Assembly: GCA_005406025.1 (NCBI GenBank) | Contig: BGZK01000084.1 | Location: 248,001-312,000, forward strand | Source of the DNA: Eumeta japonica | Lineage: Eukaryota > Arthropoda > Insecta > Lepidoptera > Psychidae | Reading direction: 5' to 3' | DNA: 64,000 nt | Part shown: positions 12,522 through 25,900 of the stretch, in pieces | Layout: every line of letters starts with the position of its first letter | Numbering within the stretch: the stretch's first letter is position 1 | The notes under the pieces: generated by a model | Database searches by the model: none | The model's input: only the letters and a program-made list of their open reading frames with translations | What the model was told of the DNA's origin: nothing | Program-made: the position numbers and the translations under genes

Positions 12522-13666
12522 TGTAGCTCTAAGCTATGAAAAGTATTCCTGAGAAAACTACATAAATATTTAATTAGTAATTTTATAGATTAGTGGGTTC
12601 AAACAGATAGTAGACCAGCATTTAAAACTTTGTTTTAGGGTCACATGCAACCAACAAAAAACGGAACCCTTATGGTCTAATTGTTATCTGTCTGTTGGTC
12701 TGCTGAACTGCCAGTCTGTTAAACCCTGTTTTCTGCAAATTCACTAGATAAAAAAAGTTACATTTAAATCTTTTCAATCATAAATACGTCACGTAAATAA
12801 AAGAATTCTTCTTTTTTGGAGTTAATTTTAAGAGTTCGTTTAAAAAATTAAAATGAATAAACTTTGTTGAATTGAATTATGTAATATATAAAATGAACGA
12901 TTCTGTTAAAAAGTAATGCAAATATTACAATTGAAAAAAACATTATTTAAAAATTATCAAAAGGAATATATGAAAATCGAGCATTCCCCCCTTATCTCCG
13001 AAACCACACGAAATAAATATACAGGAAAACTAAAGTCTTTAAATTCGCATGAGAAAAGCAAATAAATTGTGAAACTAAAGTGTGTATAACACCGAGCAAT
13101 GATTTATAAGCACAAAACCCTGTTCATGCGAAATCGACTCGCACTTGGTTGGTTTTTTAATGTCTTTTATATAAAAAGGCAATAATCAGTTTCTGATAAA
13201 TATCGTGTTCAATGTAAAAATACGATAATGCATATACTTCACAATTTATTTTTATAAGTTACATATGTATTACATATGTACATAACGCAAACCAATTAAA
13301 ACGTGTTTTCCTATACATGCATAAAATTTAACATATGGTTTAAATAGTTTTAAAATCTTTAAATTTTTCGTTACTAGTTCGTTACTATTGTTATTCGTTT
13401 ATTTTTCCTGAATCCGTTTATTATAAATTTTGTATTTACAGCTTAAGTTTCGGTAACTTATCTGTTTGTTCACTACGTACTAACATTTCAATATAACGTT
13501 TAATTAATACAAAAGTACTTAAAAATAAAAAAAATCTCTTAATTTCTAAAGCGAAAATGAAATACTGCTTAAGTTCGAGACGTAGACGTATATGAGAACG
13601 TCGAAAAAAAAAAAGGATCCTATTGTTCGAGAGAGATCTTTCCTCGCATTGTCTTCTCCGTTCAAG

Positions 13667-13998
13667 GTGGCTGCACGTCAACGCGAACGGGCCGATCTAT
13701 CTGACGGCCGGCGACGCCGCGTTCCCCTCGAATCTCGTGACGGATCCGCGGGAGCGAGCACGCGGCGCCGCCCCGGCGAGCAACGTGTCGCACGTCGAAA
13801 CCGGCGAACGCGACGTCCGGCCTCGCCCCGACGAGATACTGCTGTCCGGCGACGTCAACGCGACCGCGGACGGGACGACAATCGAGGCGGCGCTGCGGAA
13901 GCGGAGCATCAACGACGCCGTCTCGAAGAACATCACTTCGGTGCTCGAGAACCTTTTGAAGAATTACGAAAACTCGCAGCTGCCGACTCACGGGAAAG
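13667..13998 (+). CDS. CG8916: CG8916-like exon: N-terminal extracellular segment
   Basis: The acceptor is a pyrimidine-rich tract ending in TTCAAG at 13661-13666 and the donor is GT at 13999. The reading frame starts with the third base of a codon, then WLHVNANGP. The segment is rich in Arg and Ala, has possible N-glycosylation sites (NVS, NAT, NIT), and ends in [20 protein letters not shown], the usual start of the structured GABA-receptor N-terminus. GC content is far above the surrounding DNA, so two other frames and the reverse strand are also open here; I take those as shadows. If the acceptor is wrong, the frame stays open upstream to about 13623. Confidence 0.82.
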
Positions 13999-16900
13999 GT
14001 GGGCGTCGAATCGACAAGGGCCGGAGTCGGATTGACGTTTCGTGATGTTTTTAATTTCTACACCGTCCGCCATCCCGCAGGTTACCCGACTGTCGTCAAG
14101 ACGAACATCCTGATAAGGAGCATGGGGCCCGTCTCTGAACTGGACATGGTGATTTTTGTTTACTTTTAAATTATCCTACATTATAATCTTCTTAATAAAA
14201 TTTCTAGCTAACGTTACTATCTTTACAAATAAGGTTATAGTAATATACTATACATAATTGAAGTTGCAATAAGTCAATTCATAAATTACGATATATTTTA
14301 ATTTTCTTGTATCGTTTCGTACTATATGATTATTTCCTTAATTTTAAATACAATTACAGTTGGGTGTTCTAAAAAAAAGCTATTAGCCAGTTTTTTACAA
14401 GATGAGGCAAAAAAATACTCGGTAAATGTTGAAAATAAGGTCTAAAGATGAATTTTATTATACAACATGAATAATTTTAAAACGTTTGATTCCACATTCT
14501 TATGGATATTTAATTTTGTTTTTCCTGAAAATTCTTTTAATATGGCATGTTTAGTCTTTTTAATATGAAAGTCAATATTAAAATATCTATCTACTTTTAG
14601 TTTGACATTCACATAATTGATAAGAAAATAATTGATACGCTATTTTTTTAATATGGTTTTGACTGTTTTTCGCAACATTATATGCAAGACTTTGTTTACC
14701 TACAATAAGTTCATATGTCCATGCTACTAGCTGAAAAGTGCACGAGCTAATAAACCTACGTTAGGTCAATCGCAGGACGCCCTACTCCCAATATGAAAGA
14801 TATAATTTAAGGTTCAGAAAACCTTAATACGTCTTTCTCTATTCAACGATACTACCCTTATGGAAGTAATATCGTGAAGAAATCCATACTACGGAAATAA
14901 ATAAATGTACGCCTGTGATATTTTAAGTCTGTACATAGCTACGAGTTCGCGTGCAGTAAATTATTTGCAAGTGAGTGTGCAGCGAGTGCACCATATCCAG
15001 CTACCGTACGTATGAAAATAATCCAATTTAGTTCGACATAAGTGTATTTATACTTAGTAAACCAATATATATCAATTTCAAAGAAAATTATTTAAGCATC
15101 GCGACACAGAGAAATGCAAAGGAAACATTTATAAATTTTCTCGACTCGTCATCTATAACCTTCTTATTATAGTTTTGTTGATTGCACGCACAGGATTATT
15201 CGATGGACTGCTACTTCAGGCAGTACTGGAGGGACAGCCGGCTGAGTTTCCTTGGCCCTATCGGATCGCTGTCCCTTTCGATCAAAATGCTCGAACGGAT
15301 ATGGCGTCCGGACACGTACTTTTATAACGGCAAGCACTCGTACGTCCACACCATAACGGTGCCCAATAAGCTGCTACGCATCACGCAGCACGGCGACATC
15401 TTGTACTCCATGAGGTATGTTATTCGATATATTATGACGGGTTAAAGTTTTCCGTATTTTATAAGTAAAAACTTGCAGTAAAAGTCTTTGGTTGTGCTAT
15501 TTGTATCTGGCTAGTTTTGATACCATTGAATACTTGACATATTAAAAAAAAAAGAAAAATGAATAATAGAAAAAACGATGTACCGACATTTTCCTATTGT
15601 TCTTCCGTCCAACAAAATAAATGAACCTAACGTAGAAATTCGATACATTTTGAAGTTTTATTACAAAAAAGGGAAAAATACGTCACAAGTCGGGCAGAGA
15701 AATTGTGAAATTTATGAACCTTACGCGATGTCAGTAAGAGTAGCATAAAACTGGTTCAAGCGTTTTCAGTTAGGTAATTTTGATGAAAAGATGAACCTCG
15801 CTCTAGTCGACCTGTTACGGATAAAGTCAATGCCATTTTATAAAAAGTACAGCAAAATCTATAAATTAGATCTTAAGACATAGCTGAAGAGCCAGGGAGT
15901 GACCACAAAACAGTTTTAACTCATTTGAAAAAAGCTAGATATACAAAAAAGCTCGATACTTGGGTCCCACACGAGCTCACTGAAAGATATATAATTGTGT
16001 TCGAATTTCATTTGCGATTCTCTATTGAAACGTAAAGAAACCGAACCGTTTTTGAAAATATTGATCACTGGTGATTAAAATTGGATTATCTACGACAAGA
16101 ACGCGTGAATAAGATCATAGTTAGAAGGCAAGCAAGCTCCACAGACTATAGCCAAACCCGGATTAACTCGCAATGAGTTTATGCTATATGTATGGTGGGA
16201 TTGGAATGATTATTTTTGACTATGAGCTTTTATCACCGAGCAAAATCATCAATTCGGATCTCTACTGCCAACAGCTGATGAGACTCAGGCAAGAAGTTTA
16301 GAAAAAACGGCTGGAATTGATCAATAGAAAGGGTGTAGTTTTTCACCATGATAACGCCAGACCACACATATATTTAGCCTCTCAGCAAATATCGAGAGAG
16401 TTTGGAAAGGCAGTTTTAATGCATTTACCATATAACCCCGACTTTGCACCTTCATATTTTCTCCTCTTTCGGTCTCTTCAGAATTCTTTAGATAGTGTTA
16501 GGTTAACATCAAAATAGGACTGTCAAAACTACGTGTCTCAGTTTTTTGATCAGAAGTCTAAAATTTCTACAGCAATAGATTTATGTCATTATCTACAAAA
16601 TGGCAACAAATTGTTCAACAAAATAGCATATATATTAAAATTAATTGTAAATAAAATATGATGAAAAATTATCTTGATTTTGATATAAAATACGAAAAAA
16701 CCTTTTCCCTAACCTGAAATAAAAAAATACATGATTCTTGTACTATAGTACCGCCCTGTGCAAGTATGAAGAAAGAAATACTGTGTGCACTATAAACCTA
16801 CTCACAATTTGTGTGTACGACAGACCTACTCAAAGACTGTATACACGACCGACCTACTCGTAGACTGCGTGCACCACAGACACAGGCCTGCTCACTGACT

Positions 16901-19900
16901 GAGTGCACGACAAACTTAGTTCTGGTCGGCTATTACCGTTTTTGTATTAGAATATTCATTTTTATTATCTGTAGTCTTCTTTTTTAATGAGCAATAAATA
17001 CAAATCAAAGACTTTCATCGTACAAAATTAAAAGGAAAATTGCATTAACTAAAGTTTCATATCATTTTTAATTATAGTTATATGCATGGATTCAAATTTA
17101 TTTAATACTTTATTTTAGAAGTTGTACTTTTTGGTGCGTTACGTAATGGCATAAAAACTATAGTTTAAAGTTGCTCGCAAGCGGTTTAGCGACGAACTTC
17201 AGACCACAAATAACTAATGTGTCAAGCGTTCAAGCTGCAGGAATTGCCATTTATCAAAATATAGAGCATACTACCGATATCATTATTCTGAATAATGATA
17301 TGACTGTAAGATCATAATTACAAATAAGAAGATGAAATTGGTATTCAACTTTGTGTAAAAAAATTAATATTAATTTATTTAATTTTCCAAGTTCAAATTA
17401 AACTTCATCAACCGTATTGACTATATAACTCCAGTCCCCATATTATTTTATTATAATCAATTATTTTCACGCATTCAAAAGCTTTAATTACGTCAAAAAA
17501 GTCTAACTCCTCACGCGCATACATACACGCGCATAAACACTGTAGTTTTTTTTATAAGCACGCACCGCACTCCGCACTACCCCTTGCAATTAATAAGCCG
17601 ATGTCAGACAGCAATAAATGGCCATTTTAGTACCAATGAAAAGTAACGAATAGGAAGGAGACGGGCTCCATTAATTTCATAGGAGCTCAGCAAACACGGC
17701 GCCGGACATTTTTAATTGGCGGAGTGAAAAATCGCGCTCTCGTTTCTTGAGTGCTTCCTTTTGAGAAATTGCGTATACACAATTTCAATGAACCCAAGTG
17801 CACCGAATCATCTGAAGATTCCAGTATTTAGTTGATCAGAATTGGATTCATAACTTCAATATCGCTTTTAAAATCCTCAATAAGCGAATAAAGAAGAACT
17901 ACGGTGGAAGATTTTAGCAAATTTAACAAAAACAGTAAATAAAAAATTCTCTTCCGCACACCAGTTCATCTAATTTATCGATTACGTATTAGTTTCGCGA
18001 CATTGTTGATATTGTTGAATATCATCAAAAGATAATGACAAAATATCAAACTTACTACGAAACAAATCTCACTACCGTCAATCAAAGTATATGTGCTTTG
18101 ATTTAATGGTTTATTATTAGATGATATTGCACACACAAAAAGTCTTCGCGTTTTCTTCAACGTATGACGACATAGTTAACAATGCATTATAATCGAATGT
18201 CAAATAAAAAAAATAGTTTAAAAAAAACACGTTTTAATGCACAAAGTAATAAAAAATATCTCAAGTATTTTTAAATTAACGTAAAAAAAAGCGTGGGAGG
18301 CTTACCATTAGTTGGCTAATTTTTATATCTAGCCGTTTGGAAAAGTCAAAAATTAAATATAAAACGCACCAATTCATGTTAAGCATCCCAGGTTTTTTGC
18401 GCTATTTAAAATACAAAAAAAATATATATAAATTATTTTTATATACCTCAAATTCGAGGTTTTTACTAGAAGCCATGGGTAAATTCGATTATCCACCTTC
18501 TGGTTTCATGATCAAATTAGCATGTTGGTACAAAATTATAGAATTAAAAATTAATTTAATAGAAAAATAGTTAAAGCTCCTTTTTAAAAAAAAACGACTT
18601 TTTACTAAAATTTAGTAAAAGTATGATAAAAAGAATGAAACACATAACTAACGTTCTGCCAGTGGCAGTACTGAACCAATTTAAGTAAGAGAGGTGGATA
18701 CCCCAAAATTTCAGAGGTGTAATCAAATTTCGTTAAGTGACGTGACAGGTTTATTGAAAACTCGTATGAACCGTTTGAGCTAACAATATACAAAAGATAA
18801 ATTATTTTAAGCTGCAACGTAACAAAAATAAAATATACGTAAATAAAACCACACAGGACAACAATGTCGTCATTAGTAAATTACAATGAGAAAACACGTC
18901 AGACTTCCTTTGCAAAAGAAAGAGATAGCAGAATTTATCATTTGCGATTTCGTTATTTTTTGAGCTATATTCATTTTGTCTTTGCGCGAACGCCTTTGTA
19001 TCAAAAGATATCGAAACGAAGTCCGAAAAGTACCGTTAAACGCACTTAAACCACACGGTTTTCACCCCGAAGAATACGTTAAGCCGTCGGGCCCGGCGCT
19101 CGTCGTTACGTCGGTAACAAAGTTCGTAAATAATTCCTAATCCGTACTCTCGACCTCGAAAAGAACGTGGCACTCCACGCCCCGACAGACTAATGATTAA
19201 AATGTAACTAAATACCTACATATTGCAAAATTCAGACCAAGCTCTGTATGATAGCCTGTTTCAATTTTTAGACTGCTCACTGTGTGTCGTAACCAAAACC
19301 CGTTTACAAGTTCAAGCTTTTTTTTTTTTTTTTTTCTTTAATGCAAATTAAAATTGAAATTATGAGCGTTTTCAAATATTTTTCTGTGCAGATTGACGAT
19401 AAAAGCAAAATGCCCGATGGAACTACGAAATTTCCCGATGGACCGGCAGTCGTGTCCTCTGATCTTAGGAAGCTGTAAGTATTTTTTTAAAAGGTATCTC
19501 AATAAAAAAATCACCACTAAAATCTTCACTAAAATTGGACACACTTCTTTCACGCTATAAAGCATTGAGCCGACGGGGCCACATCCTATGAATCGTTATT
19601 TCCTGTTAGCAACAAGACACGTATCTGCAAAGGTTTTTCGGACAATGAAACATCGCTACAGAATTTATTTTCAAAGCATCGGTCCGAACGTAAGCCGAAC
19701 GCCTCGTTCGGATGACAAAATAGCTTCGCGAACTCCTTGCATCCCAATGACCTCATTCAAGCTACCAGATTTATATCCGATCCTAAAACGATAACATTAT
19801 TGATTTAGGCCGTTTTCGAATGAAGGCTGGCGATTCTTTTCAACAATTCCCTTATCTGCATTTTGTTTTCTATCAATCGAATGATTGTTCCATGACGTAT

Positions 19901-22900
19901 TCGTTATGAAACACCGTCTACATATACATGTCGAATTACGTGAACAATAGGTTTTGTATGAATTCACGCTTAGCTCTAAGGTCAGCTGAAGTTCGACATG
20001 TAAGCGAGAAATCGTACCGGTGCTTATAAAAGGATCGGAACTTTATCAAAGCGCGTACATTGTGCGAGAATAAATGCTCTAACTGACCAACAAAGCAATT
20101 CCTTTTGTGCTCGATTACTTGAAATTCGTGACAAAATGACTCCGACCCGATCGAAATTGAAAATAGAGTTAGCCGAATAAATTGTTGGGTCTTATTCTCG
20201 GTGTTTTCTATCTTAATGTTGTGAATATATAGACGAGAAATACGTTTATTATAACATTTAGAAGTTGTGACCAAAAACACCAGAGGTTCATCATATAATT
20301 AGATTTCGTAAAGGTAACTACTGTGTATATTAGAAATGAAAATTATTAAAAAAAATGTTATACAGAATTACCACATTGATGTAATCATCAAATTATTTGT
20401 GAAATAAATCAACCTCTAAGTTATAAAGGTCCGAACAATGACAGAGCTAAAGAAAACGTTTCACAAATGTATGGACCTCCGGCCTGCACCGTGTAATAAA
20501 CTGATTTAACTAAATTAATTTAAACTAAATTTAATTTAAACTAAACTAATTTAAAAAAGCCATTAATAAACTATTGCATTTTTACTATAATTTTGGCGCA
20601 TTTTAGCTATTTTTTTTGTACAACGCTATAGAACACACAATTAAAGGCAATATAATCAAAAAAATATAGATCGCCTCAATGGCATAACAAATATTCACGG
20701 ACGAGCATGTCCAGCGGACAGACAAGGATAGAGTCATACGAGCGGAAAAGGAGATGGCAGTGCATTATTTTTCTTTGCATGACTGCATGCCTTTCCGTTC
20801 GCCGGACATGCCCGCCCGTGAATATAGAATTCATGTTGATTGAAGCGTATTGAAGTTAAAAGAAACGTGCCAAAAACATACATACATACCTATACATATC
20901 TATGAAAGTTAACACACTCAACAAAAGAAAAGAAAATGATGTATAAAAAACTGTGTTTACAACACTTGTATACTTTTATCTTACAAACTAAGCTGTATTC
21001 CCATTGTTATTTTGTCATTAAGTTATCTTTTATTACATTTAATTTGTGATTGATAGTTAACAACTTTCAGGATGAACGTACGATATTATTAAATAATGAT
21101 TTTGTACACAATCAAAAGATATTTCTAAAATTGCAAGTTTATTATTTTTCCAACGATATTTATATTTTTATTCGATTTTATAAAATATGTACAAAGTACA
21201 GGGCGGATGCGTAACAAGTCCTTTGCATTTTATTTCAATGTTGCTCAGTTTTTTGAACTTTTTACTCGTCTTTGGAGAGTTATATTATTCCTTTAGTAGA
21301 TTCGATATGTTCATCTGTTTGTATAGCTTCTAAGCTATTTATCCAACATGTAGACAAATGAGGCGTCGTTAGCTGCGTCGTACACTTTTTTGTGTCATAT
21401 TAAATCCAACATCGATAATATAACTTGCGTAATACTTTTAGCAACGAAAAGTAAAACAATAACACAAATGAACACGATTTGGTATTTAATCACATACGTG
21501 AAGTAACAGCCTACGCTGTTACATTTCGTCCAGTGAGTGAGAGTGCCTGTATAATTGGTAACTACTCTGGGGTTGCGAGTGTCCATGAGCGGCGGTGACT
21601 ACTCACTTTCTCGATTCGCATGCTCGTTTGCCCCTCTATCAACTACAAAAAAAAAATTCATTCAGGGGTTTCGAAAATCTGTAATTTTATGTATACGTAG
21701 GGCGCACTGAAAATTTCTGGAATTATTGAGAAAAACTTACTACGAACGGTCAAAAATTAATTTATTGTTTCTCAATAAATTCTCCGTTAGCATAAATGCA
21801 CTTTCTCATTCGAATAAACAAATTTTTGAAAATATCTATTCCTTTCTGGTGACCTCGGAAACATGTTTTTTGTACTCTTCCGCGTAACTGGTTCTTAATA
21901 TTTGCTAATAAAAAAAAAAAGTAACAAGGTGCCAGATCAGGACTATGTACAGAATTACTCATAAGTTATACGTTTTTCACCTTCAATAATTTGTTTGTCT
22001 GTTTGGCCGTGTGGGAACTGGCATTATCCTGGTGCAAGATGATACGACGATTACGGTTATTTTTACGGAGTTCATCAATAACTTCTGGCAAACAAATGGA
22101 TATGTACTAATCACCATTCACGGTACGACAATTCTCCAAAGCAACAGTAGCTACGTGTTCAGTTTTATTAAAAAGAAGCAATCATCCGCTTGGAGGCACT
22201 TTGTTTGCGCGCCAATTTGGTTGCTTTCGACTCGTATCGATAGACCCATATAGTCGATTTTTACTTTTTTGGGGGCCGAAGTAATAAATCCATGTTTCGT
22301 CATCTGTTACTATGTTCCACACCAATTTTGGTGTCACATTCTTAAATCTGGTGAGCATGGCATTGCACCAAATGGCGCGGTCAATTTTTTGATCCTCAGT
22401 CAAATTGTGTGGGATCCACTGCGAACACAGTTTTTCATACAAAATATTTGTGTAAGATTGATTCGTATTTTATTCATGCCTATACCTAAAGATGCTCGAA
22501 TCTCATGGTGGGTTACATGCCTGTTTGTTTCGATCATACGATACAGAGCATCGATATTTTTGTTGTTCACAGCGGTGGACGGGCGACCGTTACGAAATTC
22601 GTCACTGAGATTGATTTGATCGCGCTCGAATTCTGCAAATCTGTTATAAATAGTCATCTTGCATATAGGGTTTCATCACCAAAAGCAGTTTGAAGACGAA
22701 CAAGGTGTTTCTGAGCTGTGAAATTATTTGTAATCGTATAAAATCATACTCCGAAAATTTTCGTAACTATGGATTTACCATAGTGATGGAGACCCGTAAT
22801 TTTTAAAATGACGCCACAATGTAAAAACAATTGACATTTAGATGAAACAAACTGTATTCTACCGCGACAGAGTTCCATTTTCAAATATAGTAATTATTTG

Positions 22901-25900
22901 TTAAATATAGTTTATGTAATAGGCCAGTTCCAGAAACTTCTAGTACGCCCCACGTATATGTATACATAATTATTATTACATTGATATAGATAAAAAGATG
23001 TATTTATACAAAAAAAGCTTTCAATTTAATTAAGTTTCCAATACTTTGGAATGCCCCTATGAGTGCATGGTTTACCAAAAAACCTCCCACCCTTAAGAAA
23101 AGTTAAAACTCTAATGTCCGACTGCCGATCAACAAATAAAATATTATAAACAAGTTTCGTCGAGTTCACACAAATCTAAAGCCATAGGTGATGTTTAGTT
23201 TGGAATATAAATTAATGAATAATACCTAAATACAAGTCTAACACTACACAAACTTCACTTCATAAACATCACCCACGGCTTCACAGTCTAGTTATCATAA
23301 CCTCGCAACGCAACAACTAACCTATTTCTTATATATTTTGTAATTCTTTATCCCGTAGTCGGGTTCTAAATTTTTAAAATTGCTTTTAGCCATATTCACT
23401 GTCAACTTAATTCAATTTTTTAATTTTGACACATTCAGTTCCCGCTCCTTGTATTTAAAAAATAAATACCAAATCCTTTTAATATCATAAAAACTAAGTC
23501 TCCAACAAATTCATATAAGAAACTAAACACAATCTGTCTATATAACATTTTGTTCTTAATTTCTGCACGTTTATTTATTACTAATTGTTACGATGTTCGT
23601 AACATATAAACAAAGCTAAGACATACATGTCTACACATAGTAATATCACAAAGAGATAAATTTTGATTGACATTCTGTGCTTGCTCATTGTCACGGAGCC
23701 AAAATTTGTGAAGTCGAAAACGCAAACTTTGGATAGCAAGTAGTTTTTTGTTACGTAGGCACGCATTAAATGAGTATTATACGTTCAATTCGCCGTCTTC
23801 ATTAGTTCCCATTCCAAAAACCGCTGGTATGGTACATTATTTGTAATAATTTCATATTTCAAAATAGTAAGATAATAAAAAATTATGGCATTTGGAAATT
23901 TAAGGCTTATTGCCGTACTCAGAGAACTTACTTAAATTCTGACGCTCCATTAGATGTTACTAAGTAAAGGTTTGACAAAGTGTCACTCCCAGAGTCAGCT
24001 AAATGCCCGTTAGAAAAACTTTCATTTATCATTGTGATAAACTGTCACTTAACTCATATAATCAAGATAAGTTAAATAGGCGTCAGGGTTAATTTAATGA
24101 TCCTTTCTGAACGCAGAGGCTAGAAGCTGAATTTTGTAGTCTAGACTAATGTCTACTACCTTTTGTTAATACAAAAGATAATAAACAGTCTTTGTATATA
24201 TACATATGATGTTAATTATTATTTTAATATATAAATACAATATAATATTAATATATATAATAAAGTTAGGATAAGTTGTTAGCGCATACAATATTATCGA
24301 AATAGTATTAACAACATCGGATTGCGTCAAGTTACCTACCTAAATAAAGGGAATAAAGCGAAAATTCATTGAACCCCTTAATTCAGTGGTATAAGTTCAT
24401 TTTTGCTAAACTTATTTAAAATCATGATATAGCTACACATAATTTAGTTACACAACATTTCTGTCATGGCTGTTTATACAACAATGATTGTTACTAAATT
24501 CAAGCAGGTTCTGTAACTTAATCACCACCACTTATTCATCTTGTGTGTTTTTGTTTTCATACATCCCTATTGTAGATATGAGAAGCGTCAGGGATCATAT
24601 ATAAATATACATTTTCTCGTATCTACTATAATCTAAATATATCCTTCACATTCCATACATATATGTGATTTGTCTTTTTAAAATTTTTACTTATTTCTCC
24701 TTACATACGTGCCTCTTGCATATTTATATCTTTACAATGCCTTGTCTTTTTTTTTTCTTTTTAATTCTGCTTCCTACGTCCATATAAGTCCCTTCTTAAT
24801 CATTTTTAAAACCTGCCATATGTCATTTGCTTCTCTTGATGGTATGTAACAACTGGTCATCTTTCGTCCCCAGATGCCTATTCTAACCAGCAGCTCGTGT
24901 ACGAGTGGCAGAACACTCAAAGCGTGAATTTCGTGCCCGGCATGACGCTCTCCCAATTCGACCTTATAAGCTTCCCTTACAGAAACTTCACCTTCACCAG
25001 ACGAGAAGGTAAGTAAATATCGCTTTGTTATAAGATTATTGTTATGATTGTTAATGTTATGTCGTAAATCCAGATAAAATGTATTCCATAACAAAAATGC
25101 TTTCACGTGTCGGATGTGCTTATCACGTGAGATTTAGAAGTATACAAATAGATTGCTCGAATATATCACGGGTTGTGTTTGGTTTTTTTGCGCTCCGTAA
25201 AGCTATAAGGAAATTGTATATGAATACAAAATTTATATTTCGAGTGAATAATTAATTGTGGACACAGACTATAATACGACAGTAGCAAAAAAAATATTCT
25301 GCGCACTTACATATTCACGATTTCGTGCGAAATATGTAGAATTGTTTATAAATATAGAAAAAAACACATGAAATTTATTATATTTAAAAACGTTCATTTA
25401 TCAATATCATCAAATTGCCTCAAATTGGCTGTACATCGAGACTGTTGATCTTTAAATTAATAAAAAATAGTTTGTTAGAATCATCGCGATTACCCATCAA
25501 AGAAGTCGAAACAAATCTGAATACACAAACAACTAACTACGTAAACCGTCACGTAATTAATACACGGGGCGAGTCTGTGTGATCTAGTCGACTTGTCAAA
25601 AATCATGTCAATTTTTGATAAAGGTCCTAAAAATATGAGCTATAGCTCAATTGACACGGATTGACCTCTACAAAAAATATTTGTAACGATTTTACTACAT
25701 AAAAAAAATTGCAAAAGTTGTAAACAGATTAAGGAAAAAAAAGGTTTTTGCAATATCTCGAAAACTATTGACGTTTAAGAAATTTGGAAGAAAGATCCTT
25801 GAAAAAGAGCCTTCCAATAAGAACTTACAGTGTCCAGAACTTTATCTCCCATTATTTATAATTTTAATTTAACTCTGAAAATAGGGCTCCGCGTGGCCGT

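Larger units (their letters stand above)
1..13666. other. Upstream region without a recognised gene
   Basis: No convincing coding exon. It contains the mariner-like remnant, arrays, hairpins, GC-rich patches and MITEs listed separately. The frame at 89-301 has a GTGAGC donor at 143 but its phase does not fit the exon at 13667. The missing 5' exon of the channel gene could be here or before the window. I see nothing definite in 2000-3400, 4200-6370 and 8850-9640. Confidence 0.6.

Noticed and set aside
13592..14035. Two further + strand frames and two - strand frames open over the GC-rich exon
   Set aside because: They share DNA with a spliced exon that has good borders and conserved protein; open frames are expected by chance at high GC.
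24774..25106. 110-codon minus-strand frame
   Set aside because: Antisense of the loop B exon of the channel gene.
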